Assembly (NCBI GenBank): GCA_036986135.1
Contig: BTQZ01000008.1
Span: 13,335 to 77,334, forward strand
DNA from: JADFRG01 sp036986135
GTDB lineage: Bacteria > Chloroflexota > Anaerolineae > Anaerolineales > E44-bin32
Length of the DNA stretch: 64,000 nucleotides
Reading direction: 5' to 3'
The position numbers and the translations under genes were made by a program. The stretch's first letter is position 1, and every line of letters begins with the position of its first letter. The notes beneath the pieces are model-generated. The model was not told the DNA's origin. It was given only the letters and a program-made list of their open reading frames with translations, and searched no databases. Positions 1-9,278 of the stretch are shown here, piece after piece.

Positions 1-1529
1 CGTGAAATCTGGTTTGAAGGGAAGCGACAAGAACACGCCTCCAGCCTGGCGTCGGCTCGCGTCAGCGCTCCGTTGTATTGCACTCCATCGCCTTCGGAGA
101 CCCAGCCACCCAGGTCAAAGGGCAGAGCCCCATCAGCCGGAATCCACTCTCCGTTGAACTTTCGCGACAAGTGGAAATGAGTCCCGCTGGATACCCCCCC
201 CTCACAAGATGGATGTCCGATGCGATCTCCTCGCTCTAGGTAGGTGCCGGCCGGGACCCGGTCGCGGGTCTCGATGTGCATGTACTGGATAGCCCAGTTG
301 GTCCCCTCTAACCCGTCCCCGTCGAGATCCTGAATCACTTCTCCATCCGACGAGCGCACGATGGCGCCATCGGCAATTGCCACTACCCAATCGTTTGAGA
401 GCACACAGCCCAGAGCATTTCCTGGTGGGGCGAAGTCCAGCGCGGACCAGGCGGCCCAGTTCCCCCATCCGCTGTGTGGCCCGCCGGTGAATGACCAGAC
501 CTTGCCCTCTTCAAATGGAAGCTGCAGGTTCGGCTGCTCCAGGTCGTCGGGAATGACGGTAAGTTGAGGTCCGGCAAATGGGTTGCCAAAGAGGATTTCA
601 TAGACTCGAAAGAATCCATCTTCTCCGATGACCGTTCGCCAGGAATCCGGCGGGTAGAGTTGGCCAAACAGCCACTGAATGGCCGCCGTGCCCGCATTTA
701 TTCCCGGGCCAGGTAGGACGACCGAGCCATCCGAGAGAATGTAGGGCCCTGCCCAGCCGGCCCTCCATTGGTAGTAGCCGCGATTGAGTTGGTCGGCTGC
801 CCAGGAGAGCTGACTGTGCAGGCCTTCGAAGCCGAGGCCCTCGTAGCCAAGCTCGTAGGTGGAGCGGTCGGGCGCGCGCTCCGGCATGGTCAGCCAGCCA
901 CCTTGGTATTCGAGAACAGCCAATAGGAGTCGCGGATTTACCGAGTACTTCGAGGCCACGCGCTCTACGATCTGCGCACCGGAGAGCTCCTTCCCTTCCA
1001 CGAACTCGGAGTAACGATTGAGCGCACCATTCCAGGTTCGAATAAGCTCAGTGGCGGAGAAACCCAGAGCGCTCTCTCCGTTAACAAGTTCTGCATCCGG
1101 AATGATCTTGAAACTGGGCGAGGGTGCCTGAGGCAGCGGAGTGGGCATGTGGAGGATTTGGCCCACTGCCAGGAAATTGGGATTTGGCAGCCCGTTTTCT
1201 ACCAGGATCTGATTTGCCCCAACCCCCATACGGCCGGCGATGCCGTTCAAGGAATCACCGTATTGAACCGTGTACCATTCGGGAATCTCCATCGGGTCGG
1301 GCGGTTCACGCACCGGATCGGGTGTGGGCGTATGGAACGGGGGCGGCTCTACTACCTGCTCTATGGGCCCTTCCGATTCAGCGGGCGCCTTAATGCCGGG
1401 GCCTCCCGGACTGCCACGCAGCTCGAGCCCAATAACCTCCAGCGGTTGATCACCGCGCGAACAGGCCAAAATGGCGATCATCAGTAAAAGCAGCAGCAGC
1501 CATGGCCTTAGCTCAGACTGGATCTTCAA
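1..1529 (-). CDS. LysM-M23 peptidoglycan endopeptidase lipoprotein (3' end cut by window)
   Basis: Secreted cell-wall hydrolase; no stop codon is reached before base 1, so the C-terminus lies outside the window. A TTG start at 1529 gives a signal peptide rich in Leu with lipobox Cys at about residue 23, then a Pro/Thr linker and a LysM domain at about residues 85-128 (WYTVQYGDSL...). A long middle region precedes an M23/LasA-like domain with LDFAPP and GTHFHLS (the HxH zinc ligands). LysM should hold it on peptidoglycan while the metallopeptidase cuts cross-bridges. The TTG start is inferred because the only nearby ATG in frame falls inside the hydrophobic core of the signal peptide. Confidence 0.85.
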   Translation of the reverse strand, partial: MKIQSELRPWLLLLLLMIAILACSRGDQPLEVIGLELRGSPGGPGIKAPAESEGPIEQVVEPPPFHTPTPDPVREPPDPMEIPEWYTVQYGDSLNGIAGRMGVGANQILVENGLPNPNFLAVGQILHMPTPLPQAPSPSFKIIPDAELVNGESALGFSATELIRTWNGALNRYSEFVEGKELSGAQIVERVASKYSVNPRLLLAVLEYQGGWLTMPERAPDRSTYELGYEGLGFEGLHSQLSWAADQLNRGYYQWRAGWAGPYILSDGSVVLPGPGINAGTAAIQWLFGQLYPPDSWRTVIGEDGFFRVYEILFGNPFAGPQLTVIPDDLEQPNLQLPFEEGKVWSFTGGPHSGWGNWAAWSALDFAPPGNALGCVLSNDWVVAIADGAIVRSSDGEVIQDLDGDGLEGTNWAIQYMHIETRDRVPAGTYLERGDRIGHPSCEGGVSSGTHFHLSRKFNGEWIPADGALPFDLGGWVSEGDGVQYNGALTRADARLEACSCRFPSNQIS

Positions 1530-1777
1530 ATCTAAAGAGTCCTAAGAGTGGACTTCCCACCCTGGCAGCGCGCAAGTTTCATGCCAGCGGGGTCCCTCCG
1601 GTTAATCTGGCTCCGGGGCTCTCGCCCGGGTCGACAGACGACTTGAAATCTAATGGCCTCGGCAGTGCCAGGACAGACTCTGGCACGGATTGGATGAAAT
1701 GCAAGTGGGGAATCGCCTGAGCGGGGCCTATTCGGAAGTTGGTGCAGGCTCAGTTCAAGCCCTATTGAATCGGCAAT

Positions 1778-2317
1778 TTAGAGCCATTTTTCCATCACTA
1801 AGGCGGGCTCATGGACCTCGCGCAGCCGCCCCTTGTGATCAATGTAGGACCATTCGCCGGGATCTTCTGTGAAGACGGTGTAGCCCGCGCGCGCGTAGAG
1901 TCGTCTGGCGGCAAAGTTTCTCTTTGATACGGAGATAACGGATCGGCGAAATCCGCGAACCGCAAGACTCACCTCCGCCTCTTGAAGTAGCTGGCCTCCT
2001 ACTCCTCGATTGCGGTACGGCGCCTTTACGCGGAATGCGTACAGATATCCGGATGAGGCACCCTTGGTCGAGAAAGTAGCTCGCGTCGTGAGTTGCACGA
2101 ATATCTGCCCGACCACCTGCTCCCTTATTTCAGCCAGCAGGAGAATGCGCCGTCCGTGCCGCGCCTCGTCGATCGCACGTTTGAATAGTCGACGATAGTG
2201 CGCATACTCTCCCTCCCACTCCAGCGCTTTGAGGTCCGCGGCGGAGGCGAACCGAATTTTTATCGAACCGCGGGTCTCGGCATAGGAATCCTCCAGGATG
2301 CGCGCGGGTCTATCCAC
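1778..2317 (-). CDS. GNAT family N-acetyltransferase
   Basis: Single-domain acetyl-CoA-dependent N-acetyltransferase of 179 residues. The acetyl-CoA-binding loop is visible as RVKAPYRNRGVGGQLL (R-x-x-G-x-G/A type) and is followed by the usual NFAARRLYARAGY segment of strand 6/7. The substrate cannot be read from sequence. The GTG start at 2317 overlaps the stop of the upstream CCA-adding enzyme gene by 8 nt, so the two are probably translationally coupled. The catalytic role is inferred from family only. Confidence 0.8.
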   Translation of the reverse strand: MDRPARILEDSYAETRGSIKIRFASAADLKALEWEGEYAHYRRLFKRAIDEARHGRRILLLAEIREQVVGQIFVQLTTRATFSTKGASSGYLYAFRVKAPYRNRGVGGQLLQEAEVSLAVRGFRRSVISVSKRNFAARRLYARAGYTVFTEDPGEWSYIDHKGRLREVHEPALVMEKWL

Positions 2318-3617
2318 CTTCGGCTTCTTCCCTCAACAGAATCGCGAGCATATGCTGCTCTTCTTGCGCAGAACTGATCTCACCGTCCAGCCAGGCGGCT
2401 CGTAGTGCTCTCAAGATTCTTCCAAAGGCTGGCCCAGGCGCCAAGCCCAATTCATGCAGCCGATCACCATCCACAGTGGGCTGCACCCAGCGCCAATGCT
2501 TAAGATAGTTCTCAATAATCTGCCGAGCTGCAGCCTGATCCTTGAGTGCCAACCAAGTAACTAGCAGCGCGGCTTCCGGTTCGGCATCCAGGCACGCGGC
2601 CCACTCACTTGGAGGCCGGTATTGTGCGAGATCACACGTCTGGCGGCCGGCCTTCATGACCACCACAGCTTCGCTCTGACTCAAATGCAGCCGCTCGCAA
2701 ACTTCCCCTGCCTCACCGGCGGAAAGGCGATAAAGCCACAGCGCGTAGAATAGTTCACTCAATGTCGGCATGCGCTCGAGTTTCCACGAAGCCGGAGGCG
2801 AAAAGTCGCGCGCGGCGAACGTGCGTGCTTCAATCCAGTCATCCCAGTCCAGCGCCGGATAAATCGCTTGAAGCACACCTAATTCCTTCAGCCGAAGCAT
2901 GATCGAGCCGAAGCGAGGCTCTTTAAGGATGGCCAGTATCTCGCTTCGTATTCTTTCGCCGCTGACGTCATCGAGCAGGGGCAGTGCCCGCCCTAGCAAC
3001 TCCAGGGTACGTGATTCGATCGTGAATCCCAGTCGTTGTTCAAGGCGGACGGCGCGCAGCATGCGGGTAGGATCGTCCACAAAGCTCAATGGATGCAGGA
3101 CCCGAATCTGCTTGTCACGGATATCTTTTCCTCCGCCCCAGGGATCCAATAATTGTCCGTAGTTGTATCCGTCCAGCCTCAGCGCGAGGGTATTGATGCT
3201 GAAATCACGACGGTGAAGGTCTAGCTTGATGCTGCCCTCCTTGACCGACGGCAGCGCCGTCGGGTGGGAATAGGATTCGGTTCTGGCCGAGACGAAATCG
3301 ACCGTCTCAGGCAGCTTAGAAGGCTCGAGCTGCAGGGCGCTCTTCAGATTCTCATTCTGCGGATCGAGCTGCCATTTTGCGGTGCCAAAGCGCCGGTGGC
3401 TGCTCACTTGCCCCCCAAATTGAGAGGCCAGCGACTCTCCCAGGGCGATGGCATCTCCCTCGACAACAAAGTCGAAGTCCGCGCTGGGAGTTTCGAGGAT
3501 CAAATCCCGCACAAATCCACCCACGATATACAACGCGACATCGGAGGCTTCTGACTCGCTAGCGATGAGCCGCAGCAGCGCCAGCCGCTCGGCAGGCAGA
3601 GCATTTTCTAACTTCAC
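2310..3617 (-). CDS. cca: CCA tRNA nucleotidyltransferase / poly(A) polymerase family
   Basis: Class II nucleotidyltransferase that adds or repairs the 3' CCA of tRNA (or only part of it in organisms that split the job). The signature GGFVRD is at residues 33-38 and the metal-binding DFD at 47-49. RRDFSINTLA and DPTRMLRAVR follow, the latter in the neck domain that selects the base. Length of 435 aa fits the family. It is first in a minus-strand pair with the overlapping GNAT gene. The sequence does not settle whether it is CCA-, CC- or A-adding; this matters because the tRNA-Leu in this window has no encoded CCA. Confidence 0.88.
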   Translation of the reverse strand: MKLENALPAERLALLRLIASESEASDVALYIVGGFVRDLILETPSADFDFVVEGDAIALGESLASQFGGQVSSHRRFGTAKWQLDPQNENLKSALQLEPSKLPETVDFVSARTESYSHPTALPSVKEGSIKLDLHRRDFSINTLALRLDGYNYGQLLDPWGGGKDIRDKQIRVLHPLSFVDDPTRMLRAVRLEQRLGFTIESRTLELLGRALPLLDDVSGERIRSEILAILKEPRFGSIMLRLKELGVLQAIYPALDWDDWIEARTFAARDFSPPASWKLERMPTLSELFYALWLYRLSAGEAGEVCERLHLSQSEAVVVMKAGRQTCDLAQYRPPSEWAACLDAEPEAALLVTWLALKDQAAARQIIENYLKHWRWVQPTVDGDRLHELGLAPGPAFGRILRALRAAWLDGEISSAQEEQHMLAILLREEAEGG

Positions 3618-3684
3618 CGCTGCATCCTCTCAGCCGCTTCCGCCACCGCTCGCTCCTCCGTTGCGGTTCGATCTCGGTCGAGGA

Positions 3685-4983
3685 TTATGCATCTGGCACC
3701 TCGGCGAGCTCGGCAACAGCTCGCTGCAGCGCCAATTCCACAGGAGTTCCCAGAACGGATACGGCTCGAGCGGCTCGCTCGAGTACTTCCACATATTCCG
3801 GCCTGGGATCAAGAGTGGGAAGAGCCGTCCCCTCCAACAGCGCAGAGAGCATCTGACCTACATGACCCGGCAGCGGCGGTGCCGAGATGTGCACAGGGAT
3901 GTGTCCGGCGCCATTAGGATTGCTCAGCGCAAGCTGGGAGTCCTCTGACAGCAAGAAACCGACAAATTCCCATGCCGCCTCGAAATCCTCCGGTTTGAGA
4001 TTGGATGCGAAGTAAACGTTTTCGGTCCATACATAGCCGGCCAACGACTCGCCAGTTTCCTGGTACACCGGCCAGGGGTCGATCGTAAGCACTCCCTCCC
4101 CAAGCGCCTCACTCAACTGACTAAAGTTCTCCGTGCTCTCGATAAGCCAGCCGGCTTGACCTCGCTCGAAGAGGTCGCGGTCCTCGTCCGAATTGAATAC
4201 CACCGGGCCAGCAGGGGCCAGGTCCCTGAGCAGCTCGAGCCAGCAGCGCACGACCGGGTTATCAAGGTCCGGTGCGGATTCGTCCTGCATCAGCTGCCCA
4301 CCGCAGGCGGCTGCGAATGGAGCCGCGGTTCTAAATCCGTAGTCCTGAGCAACCCCCTCATTGAACGTGCCGCGCAGGGCCTGATCTGCCTCCACCAGGC
4401 CCTCCAGCGTACCGGCCGGAATCGGGGCTAGTTCGCGATTTCGGTACAGCACGTTTCCATGCATCCGAACAGGTATTCCCAGCACTTGCCCCTGGTAATT
4501 GGCTTGAGCCCAAGGCAATGGGTGGACCAGCATGCGGAAATCATCCGTTGGCTGGTCTGAGAGGTCTTGGGTCAGCCCGGATTCGAAAAGCTCCCTGGCC
4601 CAGGTCGAAGGTGCGAGGATAAGCGAGGGAAGGGTCCCGATGGCCTGCGCCTCGTCCAGTGCGGTTCGCAGTTCATCGGCCGGGACGAAAGAGATTGCGA
4701 AAGAGAATCCGGGATGGCGCGATTGGAAGCCTTCGATCCGTTCGTTGAGCGCCCGCACACCCTCGGGTTTCCAGGTCAACCACAGGCTGACCGAGCCTGT
4801 CATTTCGCTCGTGGGCTGCAAAACCGGCGTCGGGGCCGGAGTCGGCCCGCTATCGACGATGACGGGTTCGGGGGTTGGCGTCGGCTCGGATTCCACGCAT
4901 CCCCAGAGCCAAGCAGCAATCAGGATTGAGACCAGTAGTCGAGGGATTCCCTTCTGCAGCCCCTGAATTTGGCTGGGCACCAT
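3685..4983 (-). CDS. Extracellular solute-binding lipoprotein (family 1, ABC-type)
   Basis: Periplasmic or surface sugar/oligosaccharide-type binding protein. A start at 4983 gives a signal peptide (GIPRLLVSILIAAWLWGC) with lipobox Cys, then a Glu/Pro/Thr linker with repeated PTP. The mature domain is typical of the MalE/UgpB class, with an early LTWKPEGVRALNERI segment and a C-terminal FLLSEDSQLAL region. An upstream in-frame extension would run into the divergently transcribed lplA-like gene and lacks signal-peptide character. No permease or ATPase genes lie nearby, so the partner transporter is elsewhere or the protein acts alone. Ligand unknown. Confidence 0.8.
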   Translation of the reverse strand: MVPSQIQGLQKGIPRLLVSILIAAWLWGCVESEPTPTPEPVIVDSGPTPAPTPVLQPTSEMTGSVSLWLTWKPEGVRALNERIEGFQSRHPGFSFAISFVPADELRTALDEAQAIGTLPSLILAPSTWARELFESGLTQDLSDQPTDDFRMLVHPLPWAQANYQGQVLGIPVRMHGNVLYRNRELAPIPAGTLEGLVEADQALRGTFNEGVAQDYGFRTAAPFAAACGGQLMQDESAPDLDNPVVRCWLELLRDLAPAGPVVFNSDEDRDLFERGQAGWLIESTENFSQLSEALGEGVLTIDPWPVYQETGESLAGYVWTENVYFASNLKPEDFEAAWEFVGFLLSEDSQLALSNPNGAGHIPVHISAPPLPGHVGQMLSALLEGTALPTLDPRPEYVEVLERAARAVSVLGTPVELALQRAVAELAEVPDA

Positions 4984-5095
4984 TTGGCAAAGCAGGCGGG
5001 GAGTATGCATCGCGCGTATCGGTATTCCTGACCATTTCGTCAGGAAGGACCGGCGCGGAAGTCTACCATGAAGCTCCCGCCCGCCTGCTGCTCGG

Positions 5096-5101
5096 TATAA
5101 T
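5096..5101 (+). promoter_or_regulatory. TATAAT -10 box of the lipM-like gene (leaderless)
   Basis: A perfect TATAAT lies 6 nt before the ATG at 5108. With the usual 6-7 nt from -10 to start point, transcription would begin at or within 1-2 nt of the ATG, leaving no ribosome-binding site. No Shine-Dalgarno sequence is seen. Confidence 0.6.
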
Positions 5102-5107
5102 CGCGGC

Positions 5108-5923
5108 ATGTCCCGTGCCGATTGGCGTTTGATTCTCTCTGAACCCGCGTCGGGGGCGGCAAATATGGCCTTGGATGAAGCCATCCTGGAGGCGGTGCTT
5201 AAACTTCGAGTGCCCCCGACGCTGCGCTTCTACGCTTGGAATCCACCTTGCCTATCGCTTGGCTATGCGCAGGCCGTGAAGGATGCCGACCGAGCGGCTA
5301 TCGAGCGCGAAGGGTGGGAGCTTGTACGACGGCCAACCGGGGGCAAGGCGATTCTACACACGGACGAGATCACCTATTCGATTTCGGCGCCGGCCGATCA
5401 CCCGCTTTTCGCGAATGGTGTACTTCCGAGCTATGAACGAATCAGCATGGCCCTCATGGCCGGTCTGGAAGAAATGGGCATTGAGCCGGAATTGCACACG
5501 GCTGACCCACCTGCCCCCGGCTCAAACCCGGTGTGCTTCCAGAATCCAGGTGCTTTCGAGATCACGGTCGAGGGGAAAAAGCTCGTGGGCTCGGCGCAGC
5601 TGCGCCGAGCAGGAGGAGTGCTGCAACATGGCTCGCTACCCCTGCGAGGAGAGCTGGGGCGAATTTGTTTGGCGCTGCGCTATGCAAACGAACACGATCG
5701 GGCGCGGGCCATGGGGGAAGTCGGCCTGCACGCAATAACCGTGGAGCGTGTTCTGGGAGAATCTCTTCCATGGGAGGAAACGGCGCGACATCTCACTGCT
5801 GGCTTCGAGAATAATCTGCAGATTCGCTTCTCTAGGCAAGAACCTACCCAGCCCGAGATCCGCCGCTCTCATGAAATCCTGCAAGAGCGCTACTCCCATG
5901 CGGATTGGACCCAACGCATCTAG
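5108..5923 (+). CDS. lipM: Octanoyl/lipoyl transferase, LipM/LplA family
   Basis: Member of the biotin/lipoyl ligase fold that attaches octanoate or lipoate to lipoyl domains (PDH E2, GcvH). RRPTGGKAILH (about residues 74-84) is the substrate-binding signature and GKKLVGSAQ at 157-164 carries the conserved Lys. NPVCFQNP places a Cys at 143 where LipM enzymes have their acyl-thioester Cys, so an octanoyl-ACP transferase is more likely than an ATP-dependent LplA. A natural client is the PDH E2 at 45.4 kb. The stop is 6 nt from the DUF503 gene, suggesting one transcript. Confidence 0.85.
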   Translation: MSRADWRLILSEPASGAANMALDEAILEAVLKLRVPPTLRFYAWNPPCLSLGYAQAVKDADRAAIEREGWELVRRPTGGKAILHTDEITYSISAPADHPLFANGVLPSYERISMALMAGLEEMGIEPELHTADPPAPGSNPVCFQNPGAFEITVEGKKLVGSAQLRRAGGVLQHGSLPLRGELGRICLALRYANEHDRARAMGEVGLHAITVERVLGESLPWEETARHLTAGFENNLQIRFSRQEPTQPEIRRSHEILQERYSHADWTQRI

Positions 5924-5929
5924 CGCACG

Positions 5930-6214
5930 ATGCACGTCCACGTAATTACTCTGGAACTTCACCTTCCCGGCTGCTCCTCCCTGAAGGAAAAGCGCAGTCG
6001 GCTGAAGCCGCTCCTGGCCGCGCTCCACCAGAAATTCAATGTCTCTGCGGCCGAGATTGAGCACCAGGATGCGCATCGCTCCGCCGTGATTGCCTGTGTG
6101 GTGGTCAGCAACAGCGACAAGCACGGAAATCAGGTACTTTCCGGCATCCCGGACTGGGTCGAGCGCCGCTTCCCAGATCTGCAGCTCGTCGACGATCACC
6201 TATCACGCTGGTAG
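5930..6214 (+). CDS. DUF503 family protein (YlxP-like)
   Basis: Small 94-residue protein with the conserved DUF503 start (VITLELHLPGCSSLKEKR) and the FNVSAAEIEHQD segment typical of the family. Known homologues such as YlxP lie near ribosome-maturation genes in Bacillus; a molecular role is not established. It follows the lipM-like gene after 6 nt and ends just before a terminator that serves the opposite strand. Confidence 0.85.
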   Translation: MHVHVITLELHLPGCSSLKEKRSRLKPLLAALHQKFNVSAAEIEHQDAHRSAVIACVVVSNSDKHGNQVLSGIPDWVERRFPDLQLVDDHLSRW

Positions 6215-6215
6215 C

Positions 6216-6242
6216 AAAAATAGAAAAGCCCCCGAAGGGGCC
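6216..6242 (-). terminator. Intrinsic terminator of the stand-alone receiver gene
   Basis: Read on the minus strand, a GCCCC/GGGGC stem with a four-base loop is followed by TTTTCTATTTTT. It lies 24 nt past the stop of the minus-strand receiver gene and in the gap to the convergent DUF503 gene. Confidence 0.8.
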
Positions 6243-6265
6243 ACATGCGAACAAGACAGCCAGAA

Positions 6266-6661
6266 TCAGGCCGCCTGAATATTCGGGTCTAGCGCCTTGC
6301 GGCGGACCAGCGTTCGGAGCCTTGAGGCCAACAAGCTGGCGTGGACCGGCTTGATGAGGTAGTCGTCTGCGCCGGCATCCAGGGCACGCGCCACGCTGCC
6401 TGGCGATCCCAGTGCGGAGAGAATGAGGATAGGAACATCGGAGAAGGATCGAATGCGCTCACAGACCTCCCATCCGTCCACTTCGGGCATCAGGAGATCC
6501 AGGATAACCACGTCAGGCGCCCCTTCGGGATTCTCCACCGTTTGAATCCCTTCCTCGCTCGACAGCGCCGACTTTATCTGAAAGTCCTGGCCCCGAAGCA
6601 GGGTCCGTAACATCGTCGAGAGATCGGGGTCGTCGTCAATGAGCAGGACTTCGATCGCCAT
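6266..6661 (-). CDS. Stand-alone response regulator receiver protein
   Basis: Single REC domain of about 131 residues with no output domain. The acidic triad is at residues 9-11 (IDDDP), the phosphoacceptor Asp at about 55 (VVILDLLMPEVDGWE) and the switch Lys in DDYLIKPV. It is probably a CheY/Spo0F-type relay protein. The start chosen is MAIEV; an ATG two codons upstream is possible. It is transcribed divergently from the histidine kinase gene at 6796 across a 130-nt gap, and its kinase may be one of the two encoded there. Confidence 0.88.
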   Translation of the reverse strand: MAIEVLLIDDDPDLSTMLRTLLRGQDFQIKSALSSEEGIQTVENPEGAPDVVILDLLMPEVDGWEVCERIRSFSDVPILILSALGSPGSVARALDAGADDYLIKPVHASLLASRLRTLVRRKALDPNIQAA

Positions 6662-6795
6662 CTTCAATTCCCACGAAATCGATCACATTATCTACGAAGA
6701 AATCCCCCTTTTAGCTTACAGAGACCTTGCAGTACTACCTTCCACTTGCCCGACCTTTGGGGAATAGCTAAGATAGCCGCGGAAACAAACTGATC

Positions 6796-8028
6796 ATGGC
6801 AGAAGCTGTTTCGCCTGCATTAGAAACTAGAATGCTCCCCTGTCCGCAGTGCAACTTTCCGATTCCAGGGGATTCTCGGACCTGCCCCAATTGTGGTGTG
6901 GATCTGGCTTTGCTCGCGCTCCTTGCGGAGCGCAGCTACCTCGCCGGGGTACCGGAAACCGCTCCGCTGCCTGAAACGCCAGCGGCCTTCATCCCACGCA
7001 TCGGCGACTACCTCATCGAACAAGATCTGTTAACCGAGGAAGAGCTAAAGACCGCGCTGGCGCGTCAGAAGCAGCTCGCCGATGAGGGGGAGCGTCGCCT
7101 CCTGGGTCAGACGCTGGTGGAATTGGGGATGGTCTCCCGCGAAACCATCGATATGGCAATCACCAACCAGATCATCGAGCTGCACGCCGCGCTCCAGGAT
7201 GCAAATCGAACATTGGAGCTTCGAGTTTCGGAGCGGACAGCTGAACTCAAGCACGCCCTCGCACGGCTCACTGAGCTCAATCAGTTGAAGACCAACCTGA
7301 TCTCGAACGTTTCCCACGAATTGCGCACCCCCCTGGCGCATATCAAGGGCTATGTGGAGTTGCTCGAGGAAGAGGAGCTGGGTGACCTGACCCTGGAGCA
7401 GGGCAAGGCGATGAGCGTCATCCGCCGAGCCACCGTGCGCCTTGGTCAATTGATCGATGATTTAATTTCGTTCTCGACCGCCTCTAGGGAGGGGATGGAG
7501 CTGAAGCTCGAGCCGGTCTCCATTCGTGACCTAGCCCGCGACATCGTGGATCGTTCAAAGCCGAAGGCCACCCAGGAGGGAATCAGGCTCCGTCTCTCAG
7601 TGGCCAAAGGTCTTCCTCCCGTGCAGGCCGATGCCGAGAAGCTAAGTTGGGTAATTTACCAGCTCCTGGATAATGCGATCAAATTCACACCCGAAGGCGG
7701 CCGCGTTAAGCTTTGGGCGGAGCACGTGAGCGGCTTCGTGACGATCGCGGTCACGGACACCGGAATCGGCATCCCCTCCGGCAAACTCAACGAGGTCTTT
7801 CAACCGTTCCATCAACTGGACGGCTCGGCAACTCGTCGCTACCGCGGGACCGGTCTGGGGCTGGCGCTGGTGAAGCAGATCATCGATGCCCACGGCTCAA
7901 AGATCACCGTGGAAAGTATGGAGAACAAGGGATCCACCTTTCGGTTCGAGCTGCCCATCTCGGATGGCAACCCCACCGACGACGACCTCGCGGGCAGCGT
8001 CGTTGAAAGTGACGGGGACGCCGGATGA
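6796..8028 (+). CDS. Histidine kinase with N-terminal zinc ribbon and MshEN-like domain
   Basis: Cytosolic kinase of 410 residues with no membrane segment. Cys16/19 and Cys30/33 (CPQC...CPNC) form a zinc ribbon. Residues about 68-128 carry the pattern IGDYLIEQDLLTEEEL...LLGQTLVELGMVS, as in GspE/MshE N-terminal (MshEN) domains, some of which bind c-di-GMP. A coiled coil leads to HisKA with His174 in SHELRTPL, then an HATPase with N, G1 (DTGIGI) and G2 (GTGLGLALV) boxes. Its stop overlaps the next kinase start by 4 nt (ATGA). The signal is unknown; ligand binding by the MshEN-like domain is inference. Confidence 0.88.
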   Translation: MAEAVSPALETRMLPCPQCNFPIPGDSRTCPNCGVDLALLALLAERSYLAGVPETAPLPETPAAFIPRIGDYLIEQDLLTEEELKTALARQKQLADEGERRLLGQTLVELGMVSRETIDMAITNQIIELHAALQDANRTLELRVSERTAELKHALARLTELNQLKTNLISNVSHELRTPLAHIKGYVELLEEEELGDLTLEQGKAMSVIRRATVRLGQLIDDLISFSTASREGMELKLEPVSIRDLARDIVDRSKPKATQEGIRLRLSVAKGLPPVQADAEKLSWVIYQLLDNAIKFTPEGGRVKLWAEHVSGFVTIAVTDTGIGIPSGKLNEVFQPFHQLDGSATRRYRGTGLGLALVKQIIDAHGSKITVESMENKGSTFRFELPISDGNPTDDDLAGSVVESDGDAG

Positions 8029-9278
8029 CCGGCCCGCTGGTTCGACCCGGACCACTCACTCACGGCACGGAACTCAACGCAGTCTATGCCATCGCGCGCA
8101 TCGTAGCCGAAACCTACGATACCGAGGCCGGCCTGGATGCCGTATTTCGCCTGTCGCGGACCATATTCATCTTTGACGTCGTCTCACTATTCCTCCACAA
8201 CGAGGAAACAGGAGAATTCGAGCCGGCCTATGCGCTGGCGCTCGGCCGCGGCCGCTCGCGCGAGGCGGATCTCGTATGGGGTGAGCCTGCCGCTACCGAG
8301 GCCTACCGCAGCGGACAGACCATACTGAGACAGGAGGATGCCGGTCCGAGCGTGAAGGGCCGCGAGCGGCGCCGCGATTTTCTCGGCTTGCCCATGATGG
8401 TGCACGGGCGCTGCGTGGGCGGTCTGGTCTTCGGTCGATTCGGAGGGCCCTCCTACCCTCCCGAGCACATACGGCTGGCGGAATTTGTTGCCTGGCATGT
8501 GGGGCAGCTGCTCGAAAACCGACGTATGGCCCGGCGCATTGCTTCACTGGAGGCACAGCGTGAGTTGGCCCGCATGCAGGACGAGTTCATCTCCACGATC
8601 TCGCATGAGCTGCGAACCCCGCTCGGAATGATCAAGGGCTATGTGACCACGCTGATGCGAGAGGACGCCAACTGGGATTCTGAGACGCGTCTTGAATTCC
8701 TTGAGATCGTCGACGAGGAAGCCGATCGATTGCGCGAGCTCATCGACAACCTGCTCGATTCGTCTCGCCTCGAAACAGGAACGCTCGGTATGACCCTTGA
8801 GCCCATCAAGCTGTCCGCCCTGATTCGAGATTCAGTATCACGCACCAAGTCGGTCTACGCAGAAATGGATGTGGAGATCGATGTGCCGGAAGATCTTCCA
8901 AGGCTACAGGTAGACCCGACTCGGATCGCACAAGTCATGGACAACCTGCTGTCGAACGCCAACAAATATGCGCCGGGCTCCCCAATTGCGGTGCGATCCG
9001 TCCGGTACGACAATGTAATTGAGATTGGCGTCGAAGATGGAGGGCCCGGCATTCCCCCCGAGCACGTACCCCATCTTTTCGAGCGGTTTTACAGAGTGCC
9101 CGAGCAGACCTCGAATGTACGCGGAACCGGCCTCGGCCTATACATTTGCCGAAAGATTATTGAAGCCCACAGCGGCGAGATTGGAGTAGAGAGCGAGGAA
9201 GGTGCAGGCACACGCATCTACTTCACCCTACCCGTCGATGTGATGGAACCCATACCGGAGGGCGAACATGAGCGATAA
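8025..9278 (+). CDS. GAF-domain histidine kinase
   Basis: Soluble kinase of 417 residues. A GAF-like sensory domain (about residues 15-165, with SLFLHNEETGEFEPAYALALGRG and GLPMMVHGRCVGGLVFGR) precedes HisKA with His194 in SHELRTPLGM and an HATPase domain (NLLSNANKYAP, DGGPGIP, GTGLGLYI). The start overlaps the preceding kinase stop, and its own stop overlaps the response regulator start by 11 nt, so kinase-kinase-regulator form one coupled unit. Two kinases for one OmpR-type regulator suggests signal integration. Confidence 0.9.
   Translation: MTGPLVRPGPLTHGTELNAVYAIARIVAETYDTEAGLDAVFRLSRTIFIFDVVSLFLHNEETGEFEPAYALALGRGRSREADLVWGEPAATEAYRSGQTILRQEDAGPSVKGRERRRDFLGLPMMVHGRCVGGLVFGRFGGPSYPPEHIRLAEFVAWHVGQLLENRRMARRIASLEAQRELARMQDEFISTISHELRTPLGMIKGYVTTLMREDANWDSETRLEFLEIVDEEADRLRELIDNLLDSSRLETGTLGMTLEPIKLSALIRDSVSRTKSVYAEMDVEIDVPEDLPRLQVDPTRIAQVMDNLLSNANKYAPGSPIAVRSVRYDNVIEIGVEDGGPGIPPEHVPHLFERFYRVPEQTSNVRGTGLGLYICRKIIEAHSGEIGVESEEGAGTRIYFTLPVDVMEPIPEGEHER

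Noticed and set aside
1530..1777. Plus-strand short frames between the LysM gene and the GNAT gene
   Set aside because: No ribosome site or protein-like character; the 250-nt gap shows no feature I can support.
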